Positions 31,719-46,300 of a DNA stretch of 64,000 nucleotides are shown here, piece by piece. The notes beneath the pieces were generated by a model that searched no databases, was not told the origin of the DNA, and saw nothing but the letters and a program-made list of their open reading frames with translations. Source of the stretch: Hypholoma sublateritium FD-334 SS-4 (lineage: Eukaryota; Basidiomycota; Agaricomycetes; Agaricales; Strophariaceae); contig KN817577.1 of NCBI GenBank assembly GCA_000827495.1, forward strand, positions 172,498 to 236,497. The letters run 5' to 3'. Each line of letters opens with the position of its first letter. Position 1 is the first letter of the stretch. The position numbers and the translations under genes were made by a program.

Positions 31719-34263
31719 GATGCTGCGATGTGAGTAATCAAGAGATCTTACGCCTTCCTTCCGTAGCAAAGAGAAAAAGAAAGAAAAAGTTGTCTATTCA
31801 AGGCGACGAAAACGAGAGCAGGATGCGTTGGTCATGAACTTGAGGAATTGTAGTAAGATAAGAATCGAATAAAAAGGTTGCTCGGCCTACGCCGATGATC
31901 AAATAGTCGCCGCGCACAATTTGGCGTCTTGTCCTCTTACCCCATGCCTGTCCGATCTTTATTAGGCTTTTATCACCAAAGATGAATCATCACGCGCTGC
32001 AATCTTTGCTACTTCCAAAGGCTTGCGAGGATAAGAGTCTCCAATCCTGGCCCCAAAGACGACCGTGATGCGAGCAAAGGGCGAATGTATTTGTTGTTCA
32101 ACTGTTGTTCGCAAGTTGTTCGTATTTCTGCCTCTGGAAATCTGTAACAATCACATCTTTTGTGATATGCATCACACTTGCATTACCTGGAACCTGGAGG
32201 CGTTGCAAACCAAAATTTCTCGGAATATGGTGCATTGGTTACGACAGTTCTGATAAATCAAAGGAGCGACAATAGTCAACAAATCTTAACAGAACATTCC
32301 ACATACGAGTCGGAATGCCCAAGTTGTTGAGAAGAGGTTCGCTCAAGAGCAGATGAGAAAAGTGCAGTCGCATAAATCCTAGGGCAGTGTATTCGTTGAA
32401 ATTTCCACTTTTCCGCCTTACTTTTCTCGTCACTGGTCAGCGGTAGGAATGCGCAAGCGCCGTCCAGTTTTAAATTCACTGTCAGTAGACTTGACCCGCC
32501 TGCTACGCAGAGGCCTCCGAGTCAGTCTCGTAGGAACCATATGCCGGTGATTTTTCCTGACACTCAACAGTCTTTCCTTGTTAATGGCGAGGCACAAGCT
32601 TCCGAATCCGAAAGGCCGCATCGTCCGGGCCACGGCTTATTGTTTGGAAGTAGGTACTTCGCCCGGAAATCAACCTTTATGTGACGGACCGATTAACCCT
32701 AGACAACCTTCACGCAGATCTGGACTACATTCGCGAAGAATGCTTTAGTCAGAAGACACACCTAAATTTCGGTGACCTCGAGTGGCACCGCTCAGCACAG
32801 AGCCCTATGGCTTGGTATTTGTGGACAACAAGAGGCGCCCCACATTTTCCTGGCGAGAAAGAATCATTACCTTTGGAGACCATCACAATGGTGAGACCGC
32901 GGCGCTGCAATTTTTGAATGATCCAGCTGTTCTGATAGACGGTCGACTTCCGAGATTGGGATTTCAGAGGTAGCAATTCTTTGACTCGGACAGGTAAGCC
33001 ATTTAGTTAGGCACGTTAGCTAGATGTGCTATACTAGTGAAGAAATCCTAAATGTCGACCGGGTGAGGGAAGTCGAATGATTCGTTATGCCCCCGCTTCT
33101 TCATTTCTTCGAAGTTTTTTGAATCAATGTATAGACGATACGATCCTTCTTCGCAGCTGACTTCCTTCATGTCAATATGGGCATTCCCAGCGCATTCCGT
33201 TTGGGTGCGTAAAGCCTATCTTTATTTAAGTACATACCCAATCAGATCCCTAAATAATTACCAATCTGAACCGTGTACTATGCCTGGGCCGTTCTAGCTT
33301 CGCTCTAGCCCATACAACGCGTCGATCCCCAAAGTTGGCATTGGCTGAGATGCAATGAACGGTATTGGTGCCCGCGGCAGAGTTCATAACTTTTGAATGT
33401 TTTGATTGCATATAAGTAAGCGCCTACGAAACTGCATAAGCAAATCGGTAACCTTCGGGCACTGAGATCATATACGTGTTCCTGCAAGAGCTTCATGTTT
33501 GCGGGGAACGTGGAACTGCGATAGCAAATCTTTGGGGGAAAATAACACACACGTAAGTAGGAATATTTCCAGTGGATTTCTAGTTGGCCTCGTTGACCCG
33601 GTTAAATATGGGCCATATGGCGACTGTAGCGAAATCGCACCACGCTTAATACGAATTTGTGTCCAACGGTCAGTAGATAATGATATTGCGCTGATAAGGC
33701 TATAGACGCGACTCATCAATTTGCATATCTCTTTTATGTACACCGTCTAATCCCTAGCGCCATCCCAAAGTCCTGGCCTCCTGTGCACGAATGTTCAAGA
33801 TTTGGAGGGCGTTGGGTCGTGGCGTCCTCATGGTACCTGCCCGATGGCCGAGCGCTGCTATTTCCCCTGCACTTTAACTTGGAGTCCCTGTCCAATTCCC
33901 CGAGGCGAGGGCAATTGAAATCGCATTGGTGATTCACGAGTGAAGCTGAGAAAGACTCTTGAGGTAATTGCTGGTAATTGTGGAATGTTGTCGTCCAGAA
34001 CCTGCGTCAACAGAGTGCGAAGCCTGAGAACTTGATGACATTGAGGCTGCGGCGTGGAAATGAACATATTTGAGTAATGAGCAATTCCCAGCACTGTCGC
34101 TGGCGGCCCAAGTGAGGGTGCGCGCAGTGGAACGAAGAAGGGCCGAAGATCAGCGGGACTCAGAATACGCGCCGGAACGTAAGCGGCATCAAATATGAGA
34201 TCGCGTTCGTCACGTGAGACTCTCCAAAAAATTCGTTGGGGTGGGCGGTTTGGGGTCAGGGTC
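31719..34263. other. Intergenic upstream of FAS
   Basis: About 2.5 kb with short frames only, AT-richer than the coding flanks. A 143-codon minus frame (33858-34289) runs into the FAS promoter and matches nothing known to me. Confidence 0.35.
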
Positions 34264-34270
34264 ATATATA
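34264..34270 (+). promoter_or_regulatory. TATA-box candidate of FAS
   Basis: TATATAA lies about 115 bp before the FAS start codon, followed by a C/T-rich leader (ccccaatccacttcacctct). Confidence 0.4.
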
Positions 34271-34378
34271 ATTTGTAGCCAGTCCCCAATCCACTTCACC
34301 TCTACGTCTACGCCAGTCTGCGCCGTAGATTCCCCCCATTTCAAAACAGCGTCGGTGCCGTCCCTCGCAGCGAACACA

Positions 34379-37300
34379 ATGGCTGGTCCCAACGGCACCG
34401 CCATCCGCCCCGTGGCGATCACAACGCGCCCCCTAATAATCACGTCGGGACAAATTAGAGTGCGTGGCCTCGAGCTGGGCGCATATATGCACAACTGAAT
34501 AGTCGTTTCCTCCAGATTTCCATCCCAGTATCGACCAACGCCGACGAGTGGATTGCTGCAGAAGTCCTGCGCGACGAGTTCGTCCATGACCAGTCGCAAA
34601 TAGACGCGGTCGACAGCGCCGCCCAACTAGAAAACGAGGCAGAAGCAACCGTAGAGCTTGCCGCCCGCTTCCTCGCACTTGTCGCTGCGAGCATACCAAA
34701 GGACCCCCAGTCGACCCCCGCACGCATCGCGCTGCTTCTCAACGTGTTGAAGCACTTCACGTCATCATACCTCGCGACCAAGGATATCCATACCCTTGCT
34801 TCTTCCTTTGACACCGAGGTCCGCAAAGATGTCCTCGCCGCATATTTCAGCGCCTTGTCAGCGCTCAGGACACAGCAAGCCTCCGATATTCCTTCTCAGC
34901 CCGAGTCGGCCCTTCTCACAGCCGCCAGCTCCGGCAAGGCCTCCGTTTTCGCCTTGTTTGGCGGGCAAGGCACCAACGAGGTGTACTTCGACGAGCTCCA
35001 GAATCTTTACGATATCTACAAACCATTTGTGGCGCCTTTCATACAAACCCTCACCGAAGAAGTCCTCGTGCCTTTGGCAGAAGAGGAATCCGACGCTACT
35101 TTCTATACCAACGGCCTCGACGTATTCTCCTGGCTTTCAGGCGCGACGGCCCGCCCCTCTGTTTCATACCTCGCATCCGTGCCCGTTTCTTTCCCCCTTA
35201 TTGGACTCACCCAGCTGATCCAGTACCTCATCGTTTGCCATGTCGCCAACCTCACTCCTGGCGAACTCCGAAGCCGCATCACTGGGGCTACTGGACATTC
35301 TCAGGGTATCGTGTCTGCTGTTGCGATCGCCGCGTCGGCGACCTTCGATGAATTCGTCGAGAACTCGCAGAAAGCCTTGCGATGGCTTTTCTACTCTGGC
35401 CTCCGTGGCCAGCAAGCATTTCCAGTCACGTCTATGGAGCCGAGCATCGTTTTGGATTCCATCGAGGGCGGCGAGGGCGTTCCCAGTCCTATGTTGTCCG
35501 TCACCGGATTGTCGTTGAAAGAGCTCCAACCTCACATTGCCAAGACCAACAAGCACCTTCCCGAAACATCGCAACTGTTCGTCTCCCTCCATAACGGTCC
35601 CAAGGCGCATGTCGTCACCGGTCCGTCCAAGGCCCTATTCGGTCTTGTCACCAGCCTACGCAAAGTCAAGGCGCCCGCTGGTGCCGACCAAAGTAAGGTC
35701 CCATTCTCCCAACGCAAACCTGTCTTCTCCGCCAGGTTTTTGGTCGTTGGCGTGCCATACCACAGCGAGTATCTCGCTGATGCGACGGAGAAGCTCATCG
35801 AAGAGGATCTGGAAGGCGAAGAGCTCTGGAAAGCGACGGATCTGAAGATTCCCGTCTATAACACCGAGACTGGTAAGTTTAATTTATTGATGCGTTGTGA
35901 CAATAGCATTTACGATTTTATAGGTTTCGATATGCGCGAACTCTCCTCGTCAATCACTCGCTCCCTTTGCGAACAAATCTTCACCTCTCCCATTCACTGG
36001 ACCAAGGCCACAGATTTCCCTGAAACCACCACGCACGCCATTGACTTTGGCCCTGGCGGTTTGAGTGGAATTGGTCCTTTGACCGCGAAGAACTTCGAGG
36101 GTCGCGGTGTACGAGTCGTCATTGCGGGCGATAGGGCGAAAGGCGATGTCGAGCTATTCAGTTCCGTCGACGTCAAGTACGAGGAGTGGTGGAGCAAGAA
36201 GTGGTCCCCTAGTCTGGTGCGCACCAGGTAAGCAATTCGTCGTTCATGTTCAAAAGACGAACTGACGCACTAATTTAGCGATGGCGAACTCCATCTCGAT
36301 ACTCCATTCTCTCGTCTTCTCGGCAAGCCTCCTATCATGGTCGCAGGCATGACGCCTTCCACTGTCAAGGCAGGCTTCGTCAGCGCTGTCCTTGATGCAG
36401 GCTACCACGTCGAGTTGGCCGGAGGTGGTCACTATAACGCTGCCGCCCTCCGCTCCAAGATCACCGAGATTCAAAAGCTCATCCCAGCCGGTGTCGGTAT
36501 TACCCTCAATGCCCTTTACATCAACCCTCGTCAGTTCACATTCCAGTTGCCGCTTTGGCAAGAGATGAGGAAGGAAGGCCTACCCATTGAAGGATTTTGT
36601 GTCGCTGCTGGTATTCCCAGCACAGAGAAGGCTGTCGAAATCATCGAAGGCCTAAAGGCCGCTGGCATCAAGCACGTCGCCTTCAAGCCCGGATCGGTCG
36701 ATGGTATCCGTCAAGTCGTCAACATTGCCGCCGCCAACTCGGACTTCCCAATCATTTTGCAGTGGACTGGTGGCCGCGCGGGCGGTCATCACTCCTTCGA
36801 AGATTTCCATCAACCCATACTCGCCACATACCGCTCCATTCGCCAGCATTCCAATATATCCCTTGTCGGCGGGTCAGGCTTCGGATCTGCGGAGGACGTT
36901 TGGGAGTACCTGACGGGAGACTGGTCTGTCGAGCGCTTCGGCATTCAGCCCATGCCCTTCGATGGGTTCCTCTTCGCCAGTCGCGTGATGGTTGCCAAAG
37001 AGGCCCACACGAGTTCCTCGGTCAAGGACTTGATCGTCGCTGCCGCTGGCGTCGACGATGCTGCATGGGAAGGCACCTACACGAAGCCTACCGGTGGTAT
37101 CCTTACCGTTCGTTCCGAGCTCGGCGAACCGATCCACAAAGTGGCCACCAGGGCCGTCAAGCTCTGGAAGGAATTTGACGACACCGTCTTCAAGATGCCC
37201 AAGGAGAAGCGCGCGTTGTGGCTCGCGGAACGCAAGAAGGAGATCATCGACAAGCTCAACAAAGATTTCTCGAAGCCCTGGTTTGGATGGAAGAAGGATG

Positions 37301-40300
37301 GGAGTGTCGCCTTCGATTTGGGTGATATGACGTACGAGGAGACGGTGCTAAGGATGGTTCGCCTCATGTTCGTGTCGCACCAAAAGCGCTGGGTGGACAA
37401 GTCGCTGAAGAACCTCGTCGGTGATTGGCTGCGCCGCGTCGAGGAACGCTTTGCTGGAGTCAATGGCAGTGGTCACAAGCCGTCTCTTCTTCAGAACTTC
37501 GCCGCGCTGGATGACCCCCTTCCCTTCGTCACGACCTTCTTCGAGAAGTATCCCCTTGCCAGCGAGCAACTCCTCGCTGCTGAAGATGCCGCATTCTTCC
37601 TGGCGATTTCGCAGAGGCCAGGGCAGAAACCCGTTCCTTTCATCCCGGTTCTGGATGCGAGCTTTGAAGTGTGGTTCAAGAAGGTATGTGCCAAGCCTGT
37701 GATATTTTATCCACGCGACTTTATTATCATCTATTTCACATGCTGAATATGGGTTCCATAGGACTCACTTTGGGCGGCGGAGGATATTGATGCCGTGTTC
37801 GATCAGGACCCTCAGCGTGTGTGCATTCTGCAAGGCCCGGTCGCCGTCAAGTGGTCCGTCGTCAAAGATGAGCCAGTCAAGGATTTGCTTGGCAACATCA
37901 ACAAGTCCCTCATCCAGCGTCTGTTGGAGCGCAAATACAATGGCGATGCCTCCACCGTGCCTGTCGTCGACTACCTTGCCGTCGCACCGAAGAATGTCGC
38001 GAAGACCGCCCCTGGAGTAGTCCGTTCGCAGAAAGGAAGTGCTACCCTCTTCGAGATCGGAACCACGCTGCCCAACGCCGATGCTTGGCTCGAGACTCTA
38101 GGAGGTCCGACACTCAACTGGCTTCGCGCGCTGGTCACGTCTACAATCATTGTCCAGGGTACCTCCTATATTGACAACCCCCTGCGTCGCATTCTCGCTC
38201 CTCGCGCGGGACAGAAAGTTGTCATCACGTGCTCAGGTACTACTCCATCTTCCGTCTCTATCTATGGTGCTGCTCGCTCGTATGGCGAACACGTCGAAAA
38301 CTTCAAAGCCGTCGAGATCAAGTACGATGAGAAGACTAGGGGCATCGCCGTCTCTATGTTCGAAGAGCGCCTGGGCAGCTCGATTCCTCTCGTGCTTCAG
38401 TTTGTCTACAATCCTTCGCAAGGATTTGCTCCTATCCACGAGATCGCCACCGACCGCAACACTCGCATTAAGGCGTTCTACTGGAAGCTGTGGTACGGTG
38501 ACAATGAGGTCCTTCCCTCGATCGGGATTCGCGATAAGTTTGTAGGTCCGGAGGTAACCATCAAGGCCGAGGACGTCGAGCAGTTCTGTGCCGTAGTCGG
38601 CAACCAAGGAGAGTCGTTCAAGGCTGCTCGGAACGAGAAGATCCAGGCGCCTATGGACTTCGCGATCGTTACGGGTTGGCAGGTATGTTGATTCTAGTTC
38701 TCGTTCTAGTTCAATGTTCTGACATGATATGGCAGGCGATCATGAAGTCGATTTTCCCTAGTGCAATCGACGGAGACCTTCTGAAGCTTGTTCATCTTTC
38801 GAACGGCTTCCGCATGGTCGATGGTTCCAAGCCTCTCGCTGTTGGTGACGTCTGCAAGGCCGAGGCTCGTATCGTTTCGGTTGTTAATGCCAGCGAGGGC
38901 AAGATCGTCAAGGTGAAGGGTTACGTTTACCGCCAAGGTCAACGGGTTATTGAAGTCGTGTCTGCTTTCTTGTACCGCGGACGGTTCGTCGATTTCGAGA
39001 ACACATTCGACACCACCGAGGAACCGGATTACTCCGTACCTCTCGAGACCGATGCCGACGTTGGCGTTCTTCAATCCAAGGAGTGGTTCGAATGGGACAA
39101 CGATGCGAAACCCCTTCTCGCTGGTACCTCTCTCATTTTCCGTATCCAATCGCAGGTTTCGTTCAAGGACAAGACCACCTACCGCAACGTCTCGGTCTCG
39201 GGTGACATTTTTGTCCGCAACCAACTCAAGGTTCTCGTCAAGGTCGGCTCGGTCGACTTCCAGCAAGACGATTCGCAAGGCAACCCTGTTCTTTCCTATC
39301 TTCAACGCCACGGTACCCCTCTTGGTTTAACAACCCCTCTCGCCAATGATGGATACACGCTCACCTCCTCCGACATGTCCACTGCTTTCAGCGCGCCTTT
39401 GACGAACGAACCCTATTCGAAGATCTCGGGCGACTTCAACCCCATCCATATTAACCCTTACTTCTCGGATATGGCATCACTTCCTGCGACTATCACCCAT
39501 GGCCTCTGGTCAAGCGCCGCCACCCGCCGATATGTTGAGAACGTTGCCGCACAAGGACACCCCGAACGCGTCATTTCGTAAGTTTAAGTATGCTGTTTCA
39601 TCATTACACTTGCTTACTATTATTTATCAGTTACAACGTGAACTTCGTCGGCATGGTCATTCCAGGCGATGACCTCCAAGTCAAACTTCGCCATGTTGGC
39701 ATGCGCGACGGAAACATCGTCGTCAACATCGAGACCACCAACGGACGTGGCGAGAAAGTTTTGTCAGGATCTGCGGAGGTTTCGCAGCCCAACACTGTGT
39801 ACGTCTTCACCGGCCAAGGCTCGCAAGAGCCTGGCATGGGAATGGACCTCTACAATAGTTCGCCCGCAGCTCGCGCTGTTTGGGATGGTGCTGATGCTCA
39901 TCTCCTCGCTGTGTACGGCTTCTCCATCGTCGAGATCGTCAAGGACAATCCTAAGGAAAAGACTATCCATTTCGGTGGTATCAAGGGACAGGCTATTCGT
40001 CAGCGTTACATGGACATGACGTACGATACAATGGACAAGGACGGACGCGTCAAGACTCTTCCCCTCTTCGCCGACATCGACGTCCGCACCCCCAAGTACA
40101 CCTTCAGCCACCCGAACGGTCTCCTGTTTGCGACCCAGTTCGCGCAGATCGCCCTCGTCGTCACGGAGAAGGCTGCGTTTGAGGACATGCGCGTCAAGGG
40201 ATTCGTACAGAAGGATTGTGCCTTTGCCGGCCACTCGCTCGGCGAGTACTCAGCTCTCGCTTCCATAGCCGATGTTCTTGCTATATCCGCCCTCGTCGAC

Positions 40301-43300
40301 GTTGTTTTCTATCGTGGTATTACCATGCAGCGCGCTGTGGAGCGCGACTCCGAGAACCGGTCGAACTATGCCATGTGTGCTGTCAACCCCAGCCGCATTT
40401 CGCCTACGTTCAGCGATGGCGCTCTGCGCGAGGTGGTTGACTCCATCGCCACCATCTCGGGCTCCCTGCTCGAAATCGTTAATTACAACGTCGAGGTATG
40501 TTATGGGTACCTGATCTTCTGATAATCTATGGTTCTAATGACTCTATAGGGTCAGCAATATGTTTGCGCTGGAGAGCTTGTTGCTTTACAGACGATGACC
40601 AACACATTGAACTATCTCAAGGTTCAGAAGATTGATATCGCTAAGGTACGCATCTTTAACGTGCCTGCGCGGCAGAGATCTAATTTATTTTGTGTACAGC
40701 TTACCGAGAAGTTCACGGTCGAGAAAGTCAAGGAGATGTTGGGCGAGATTGTCAAGTCGTGCTTGGAGAAAGCCCAAGAACAACAGAAGGCAGAAGGTTA
40801 CATCAAGCTAGAACGCGGTTTTGCTACGATTCCTCTTCCTGGTATAGACGTCCCCTTCCATTCGCGCTACCTGTGGGCCGGTGTCTTGCCTTTCCGTGCC
40901 TGTATGTCAAATCAGTCGTTTTGTTTAAATCCATGTTCTGATCATCCGTTTTCATAGATCTTTCCAAGAAGATCAATGCCACGCACCTCAACCCCGACAT
41001 GTTGGTTGACAAATACATCCCTAACTTGATCGCGAAGCCTTTCCAGGTGTCCAAGGACTACGCGCAGATCATCTACGATCAGACATCGTCGCCTCGCCTC
41101 GACAAAGTACTAAAGAAATGGGACGAAGACAAATGGGCCAGCGCTGAGCAACGTCAGCAACTTGCGTACATCATCCTCGTCGAGCTTCTCGCATATCAGT
41201 TTGCTTCTCCCGTCCGCTGGATCGAAACCCAGGATCTTCTTTTCACTTCGTTCGACTTTGAGCGCCTTATCGAGCTCGGCCCGTCGCCTACCCTCACCGG
41301 AATGGCCACCCGCACTCTCAAGGCAAAGTACGAGTCAGTCGACGGATCCGTCAGCAGGACGCGCACCATCCTTTGCCACTCGAAGAATGTTAAGGAAATC
41401 TACTACCAGCATGAAGATGACCTCGAAGCACCCGCTGCAGATGACGCTGCATCTGCTACAAGTACCGCTCCAGCTAGTGCCGCTGCACCTGTCGCAACTG
41501 TGGCTGTAGCCGCTCCTTCGGGCCCTGTTGCATCTATCGAGGACGTTCCTGTGAAGGCTATCGACATCTTGCTGGTTGTCGTTGCTCAGAAACTGAAAAA
41601 GCGTGTTGACGAGATTCCTCTGTCGAAGTCCATTAAAGACCTTGTTGGCGGCAAGTCAACTCTGCAAAACGAGATCTTGGGCGATCTCCAGCAGGAGTTT
41701 GCCTCTTCCCCCGAGAAGGGCGAGGAACTTCCTCTCGAAGAACTCGGGTCTGCTTTGGGAAGCGGCTTCAATGGTACTCTCGGAAAGTACAGTACCGGAC
41801 TCATTTCACGTCTCGTCGGCGGTAAGATGCCAGGTGGCTTCAACGCATCCGCTATCAAGGCTCACCTCGCGAAATCTTGGGGTCTTGGCCCTGCCCGCTC
41901 CGACGGTGTCCTCTTACTGGCGACTACTGTTGAGCCACCAAAGCGTCTTGCGTCAGAGGGCGAGGCGAAGACATGGCTGGACGGCGTCGTCACAATCTAC
42001 GCACAACGCTCTGGAATCTCTCTTTCGGCACCTGGAGCTGGCGGTGCTGCTGGCGGCGGCGGCGGAGGAGCTGTGATCAACAGCGAGGAATTCATCAAGT
42101 TCCAAGCTGACCAGCACAAATTTGCTGCTCAACATGTCGAACTCTACATGCGTTACCTCGGCCGCGATTCTCGCGCTGGTGAAATTGCATTCGACCAGGA
42201 GAAAGCGAACAGCCTCGCCCTGCAAGCGAAGCTCGACAGCATCACCCGAGAGCATGGCGACGCATACCTCGACGGGATCCAACCCCGCTTCGACATTCTT
42301 AAGGCTCGTCACTTCGATTCGTCGTGGAATTGGGCTCGCCAGGACGCCCTCATCATGTTTTATGATATTATCTTTGGTCGGTTGACCACTGTTGACCGTG
42401 AAATCACCGCTCGCTGTATCGCTCTCCTCAATCGCGCCGATCCTGATATGTTGCGTTACATGCAGTACAACATCGACCACTGCGACGCCTCGAAAGGCGA
42501 GACTTACAAATTGGCGAAGGAGTTCGGCCAGCAGTTGATCGACAACACGCGCGAAGTTCTCGGAACACCGCCGATGTACAAAGATGGTATGTATTTAAGC
42601 TTTCCAGTGATCTATATTTTCCAAATTCAAGTAATTCATCTCTTATAGTTACTTTCCCGACTGCTCCTCACACTGAAGTCACAGAAAAGGGTGAGATCAA
42701 ATACTCGGAGATCGTCCGCGAGAATGTCCGCAAGCTCGAGGCATACGTCGAGGAGATGGCAAGCGGCGACACCGTTTCCGGTGCTGTCAATATCCAGAAA
42801 GTCCAGGACGATGTTCTCAAGCTTTGGTCGGTCGTCAAAGCACTTCCCGAGATCAGCTCCGACCAGAAGAATCGCATCAAGGCCTTGTACGAAGGTGTGG
42901 TGAAATCTCTCGCCAGCTCGCCAGAAATCCGCCCTCCTCGCGTGGGCACGCCCCGCAGCCGTCGTTCTTCGTCGCAGTTCCTTCGCCCTCAAGTCACCGG
43001 TATCACTCCTGTCACCACCATCAGCTCAGACAAAGTTCCTCTTCTCCACTTAAAGCGCAAAGTCGGATCGACCTGGGAGTACAGCAGCAATTTGACAGGA
43101 GTCTACCTCGATATCCTCCACGAGATCGCCACGTCCGGTACCACCTTCAAGGACAAGAACGCTCTGCTGACCGGTGTTGGCAAAGGGTCGATTGGAATTG
43201 AGATCGTCAAAGGCCTTTTATCCGGTGGCGCCCATGTCGTCATTACGACTTCCAGCTACAGCCGTAAGACCGTCGAATATTACCAAGGAATCTTCCAGTC

Positions 43301-46300
43301 GTTCGGAAGCCGCGGCTCGGCCCTCACGGTTGTTCCCTTCAACCAGGCCTCAAAGCAAGATGTCGAAGCACTAGTCGATTATATCTACGCCAACCTCGGC
43401 ATGGATCTCGACTACATCATTCCCTTCGCCGGCATTCCCGAGAACGGTCGCGAAATCGACGGTCTCGATGATAGGTCCGAGCTGGCTCATCGCATGATGT
43501 TAGTAAACCTTCTCCGCATCCTTGGTGCCGTGAAGACCAAGAAAGCCAGCCGCCATTTCGTCACTCGACCTACGCAGGTCATCCTACCCCTATCGCCCAA
43601 CCACGGTCTCTTCGGTAACGATGGCCTCTATTCGGAGTCCAAGATCTCTTTGGAGACGCTCTTCCAACGCTGGGCATCCGAAAGCTGGGGCGAATATCTT
43701 TGCTTAGCAGGTGCCGTCATTGGGTACGTTTTCGTTTTACAGTACATTGTATCGTGGCATTGACATATTCAAAGGTGGACTCGCGGAACCGGTCTTATGG
43801 GCCCCACCAATATCGTCGCCCACGAACTAGAAAGCTACGGCGTCCGAACATTCTCTGCCAAAGAGATGGCCTTCAATATACTCGGTCTCATGCATCCCCT
43901 CTTGTTCAGTATCACACAGGTCGAGCCTATCTGGGCTGACTTGAACGGCGGTATGGATCGCCTTCCAGATCTTGCCGACATCACCACACGGATCCGCATC
44001 AAGCTCAACAAGAAGGCAGATCTTCGCCGTGCCATCGCTCGCGACAACTCTGCCGATTTCAAGGTCATTCACGGTGTCGAGGCAGAGCGCCTCCTTCAAA
44101 CCGTGGAGGTTCTCCCCCGTGCCAACTTCCGCTTCGACTTCCCTTCACTCGAATCATCCAAATCTCTGTCCGATCTTTCTCACCTTCGCGGGCTTGTTGA
44201 TCTTGACAAGATTGTCGTCGTCACTGGTTATGGTGAAGTTGGACCATGGGGAAGCTCTCGCACGAGATGGGAGATGGAAGCTCGTGGTGAATTCACGATC
44301 GAAGGCTGCATTGAGATGGCGTGGCTCATGGGCTTCATCAAGCACTTTGACGGTCGATCAAAGGATGGTGCATTGTACGTTGGATGGGTAGATAGCAAGA
44401 CGAACGAACCCGTCGACGACAAGGACATCAAGGGCCGATACGAAACGGAGATCTTGAAGCACGCCGGTGTTCGTCTCATAGGTAACTTTTTTTCGGTTGC
44501 AGTTTGCACCATATTAACCATTTACCTGGTAGAACCCGAACTTTTCCGGGGTTACGATCCCACTAAGAAGGTCTTCAACCAGGAGGTCGAGCTCATCCAC
44601 GACTTGGAGCCCATCGAAATCTCCGACTCAGAGGCACAGAAGTTTAAGTTGCAGCATGGCGACAAGTGCGATGTATGGGCTGGCGAAGGTGGCCAGTGGT
44701 TCGCCAAGTTCAAGAAGGGCGCCTGTGTCTTCGTACCCAAGGCCTTCAAGTTCAGCCGCACAGTTGCCGGCCAGATCCCTACCGGATGGCACGCTGGGCG
44801 CTACGGAATTCCAGATGACATCATCGCTCAGACCGATCGTACCACTTTGTGGGCTCTCGTTAGCACAATCGAGGCGCTGAACGCTTCTGGTATAACCGAT
44901 CCGTATGAGCTGTACAAGCACATGCATCCCTCGGAGGTCGGTACTGCACTGGGTAGTGGTATGGGTGGAACTGTCAGCATGAGCAAGATGTTCAAGGACC
45001 GTCGCGACGAGAAGGAGGTTCAGAACGATATCTTGCAGGAAACGTGAGTACGCAATTGTTCATGCAAACTTTCGCTAATATATGTTTCCTTTTCAGTTTC
45101 ATCAACACAACTGCGGGCTGGGTCAATCTCCTGCTCTTATCGTCGAGTGGACCCGTCAAGATCCCCGTCGGTGCATGGTATGCCTTTCTTTTTATTTGAT
45201 CGGGGTACAGTGTCTAATGATGCTCAAACAGTGCGACTGCCCTTCAGTCTTTGGAAATTGCATCCGACACTATCTTGTCTGGCAAGGCAAAGGTGATGAT
45301 TGCTGGAGGATTCGACGACATCAGCGAAGAAGGCTCGTACGAGTTCGCAAACATGAAAGCAACCAGCAACGCCGAGACTGAGTTCGCAATGGGTCGTGAG
45401 CCCACGGAGATGTCGCGTCCTGCGACCACCTCTCGTGCTGGATTCATGGAGTCTCAAGTGAGTGTAATTCTTACCCATCTCTGTTGTCGTTGCTCATTCT
45501 TTGCAGGGAACTGGTGTCCACATCGTCATGAGCGCTAAGACTGCGCTTGAGCTTGGCGCTCCCATTCGTGGCATTCTTGCATTCACCTCGACTTCTACGT
45601 ATGTTTCAATCTTTCTTTTTGAAAGTCAGTATAATTGACTTTCTCTTCAGCGACAAAGCAGGACGATCGGTCCCCGCTCCGGGCCGAGGCGCGTTGACCG
45701 TTGCACGCGAAGTCAAGTCCAAGCATTCTCTCCCAATTCTCGATGTAGCATATCGATCCCGTCAACTGTCTTTCCGACGCACTCAGATCTCGCAGTGGCT
45801 CCTGCATGAACAGAACGAACTTCAAGAAGAATTTGCCGCCCGTAAACAAGCAGGCGAGACTGTCGACAGCGAGTACGTATCAAGTCGCATCGTCAATCTC
45901 GAAAAGGAGGCTATTCGCCAAGAAAAGGACGCACTTGCTATGTACGGTATGCTAGAAGGGTCGGATCCTCAGATCGCCCCTCTACGTAGAGCATTGGCTG
46001 TTTGGGGCCTCACAGCAGACGACATTGGTATCCTTTCTATTCATGGTACCAGTACCGGAGCAAATGTATGTTTCTTGCTGGTCGCCTCCATGCTTCCTTA
46101 CTAATAAAGTCCTTTAGGAGGAGAACGAGACTCATATCTGGAATGATATCTTTACCACCATTTCACGCACCCCCGGCAATGCTGTTCCCATCATGGCTCA
46201 AAAGAGTCTACTCGGTCACGCTAAGGGTGGCTCAGCAGCATGGCAAGCGGCTGGCCTGCTGCAGACTGTCATCACGGGTATCATTCCTGGAAACAGGAAT

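Noticed and set aside
33858..34289. 143-codon minus frame over the FAS promoter
   Set aside because: No recognisable motif, no splice continuation, and overlap with the TATA and leader region of FAS.
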